Source of the DNA: Cesiribacter sp.
GTDB lineage: Bacteria > Bacteroidota > Bacteroidia > Cytophagales > Cyclobacteriaceae
Length of the DNA: 6,852 nucleotides
Direction: 5' to 3'
Assembly (NCBI GenBank): GCA_030147305.1
Contig: JASLAE010000006.1
Coordinates: forward strand, 1 to 6,852
In this document: piece by piece, positions 6,811 to 6,852 of the stretch
Layout: every line of letters begins with the position of its first letter
How positions within the stretch are numbered: position 1 is the stretch's first letter
Notes under the pieces: model-generated
Databases searched by the model: none
Seen by the model: only the letters and a program-made list of their open reading frames with translations
Told to the model about the DNA's origin: nothing
Translations under genes and position numbers: made by a program

Positions 6811-6843
6811 AGCCCCGGACGCAGGTTCGGGGCTTTATTTTTT
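6811..6843 (+). terminator. Rho-independent terminator of the kdsD-manC unit
   Basis: AGCCCCG (6811-6817) pairs perfectly with CGGGGCT (6828-6834). Three more pairs, one of them G-U, can extend the stem inward to a GCAG loop. The stem is followed by TTATTTTTT, a strong U-tract on the plus strand. It lies 77 bases after the manC stop. A weaker hairpin, CTTGG with CCAAG (6789-6793 and 6802-6806), sits just before it. No gene was seen between 6734 and the window end. Confidence 0.92.
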
Positions 6844-6852
6844 ACTGATCGC

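Noticed and set aside
1..6852. Possible mobile element, CRISPR array, toxin-antitoxin, defence or phage system
   Set aside because: No repeats with spacers, no transposase, integrase or terminal inverted repeats, and no small gene pairs were seen. All coding space is taken by five recognisable core genes.

Overview
The window looks like ordinary chromosomal core sequence from a member of the Bacteroidota, most likely a Cytophagales-type bacterium. Three things point there: a RicT/PSP1-family protein with the cysteine-rich N-terminus typical of that phylum, a long RecQ with an extra C-terminal helical domain after HRDC, and promoter-like boxes that fit the Bacteroidota pattern (TTTG, about 19-20 bases, TAnnTTTG) with no clear Shine-Dalgarno sequences. 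The genus cannot be named from this sequence alone.

Layout, left to right. Positions 1-924 (minus strand) hold the first 308 codons of ricT, which runs off the left edge. An 86-base gap with a hairpin separates it from purD (1011-2294, minus). A 125-base gap with a strong terminator lies between purD and recQ (2420-4603, minus). A 73-base divergent region carries a perfect TATATTTG box facing right and leads to kdsD (kpsF family, 4677-5654, plus). Two bases later manC begins (5657-6733, plus). The window closes with a strong rho-independent terminator at 6811-6843.

The left half reads leftward as housekeeping genes: a putative Fe-S regulatory protein, a purine biosynthesis enzyme and a DNA repair helicase. 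recQ has its own terminator, while purD and ricT may be read together. The right half is a compact two-gene unit read rightward that supplies cell-surface sugars. KdsD makes D-arabinose 5-phosphate, the precursor of the lipopolysaccharide sugar Kdo, and ManC makes GDP-mannose, used for polysaccharide, O-antigen or GDP-fucose.

I found no mobile element, CRISPR array, RNA gene, toxin-antitoxin pair or phage gene, and no evidence of a new multi-gene system. The points most worth a second look are local: the odd start of kdsD (TTG, overlapped by a five-codon out-of-frame ATG mini-ORF), the RicT cysteine clusters, the packed promoters between recQ and kdsD, and the recQ terminator whose loop may carry part of the purD promoter.
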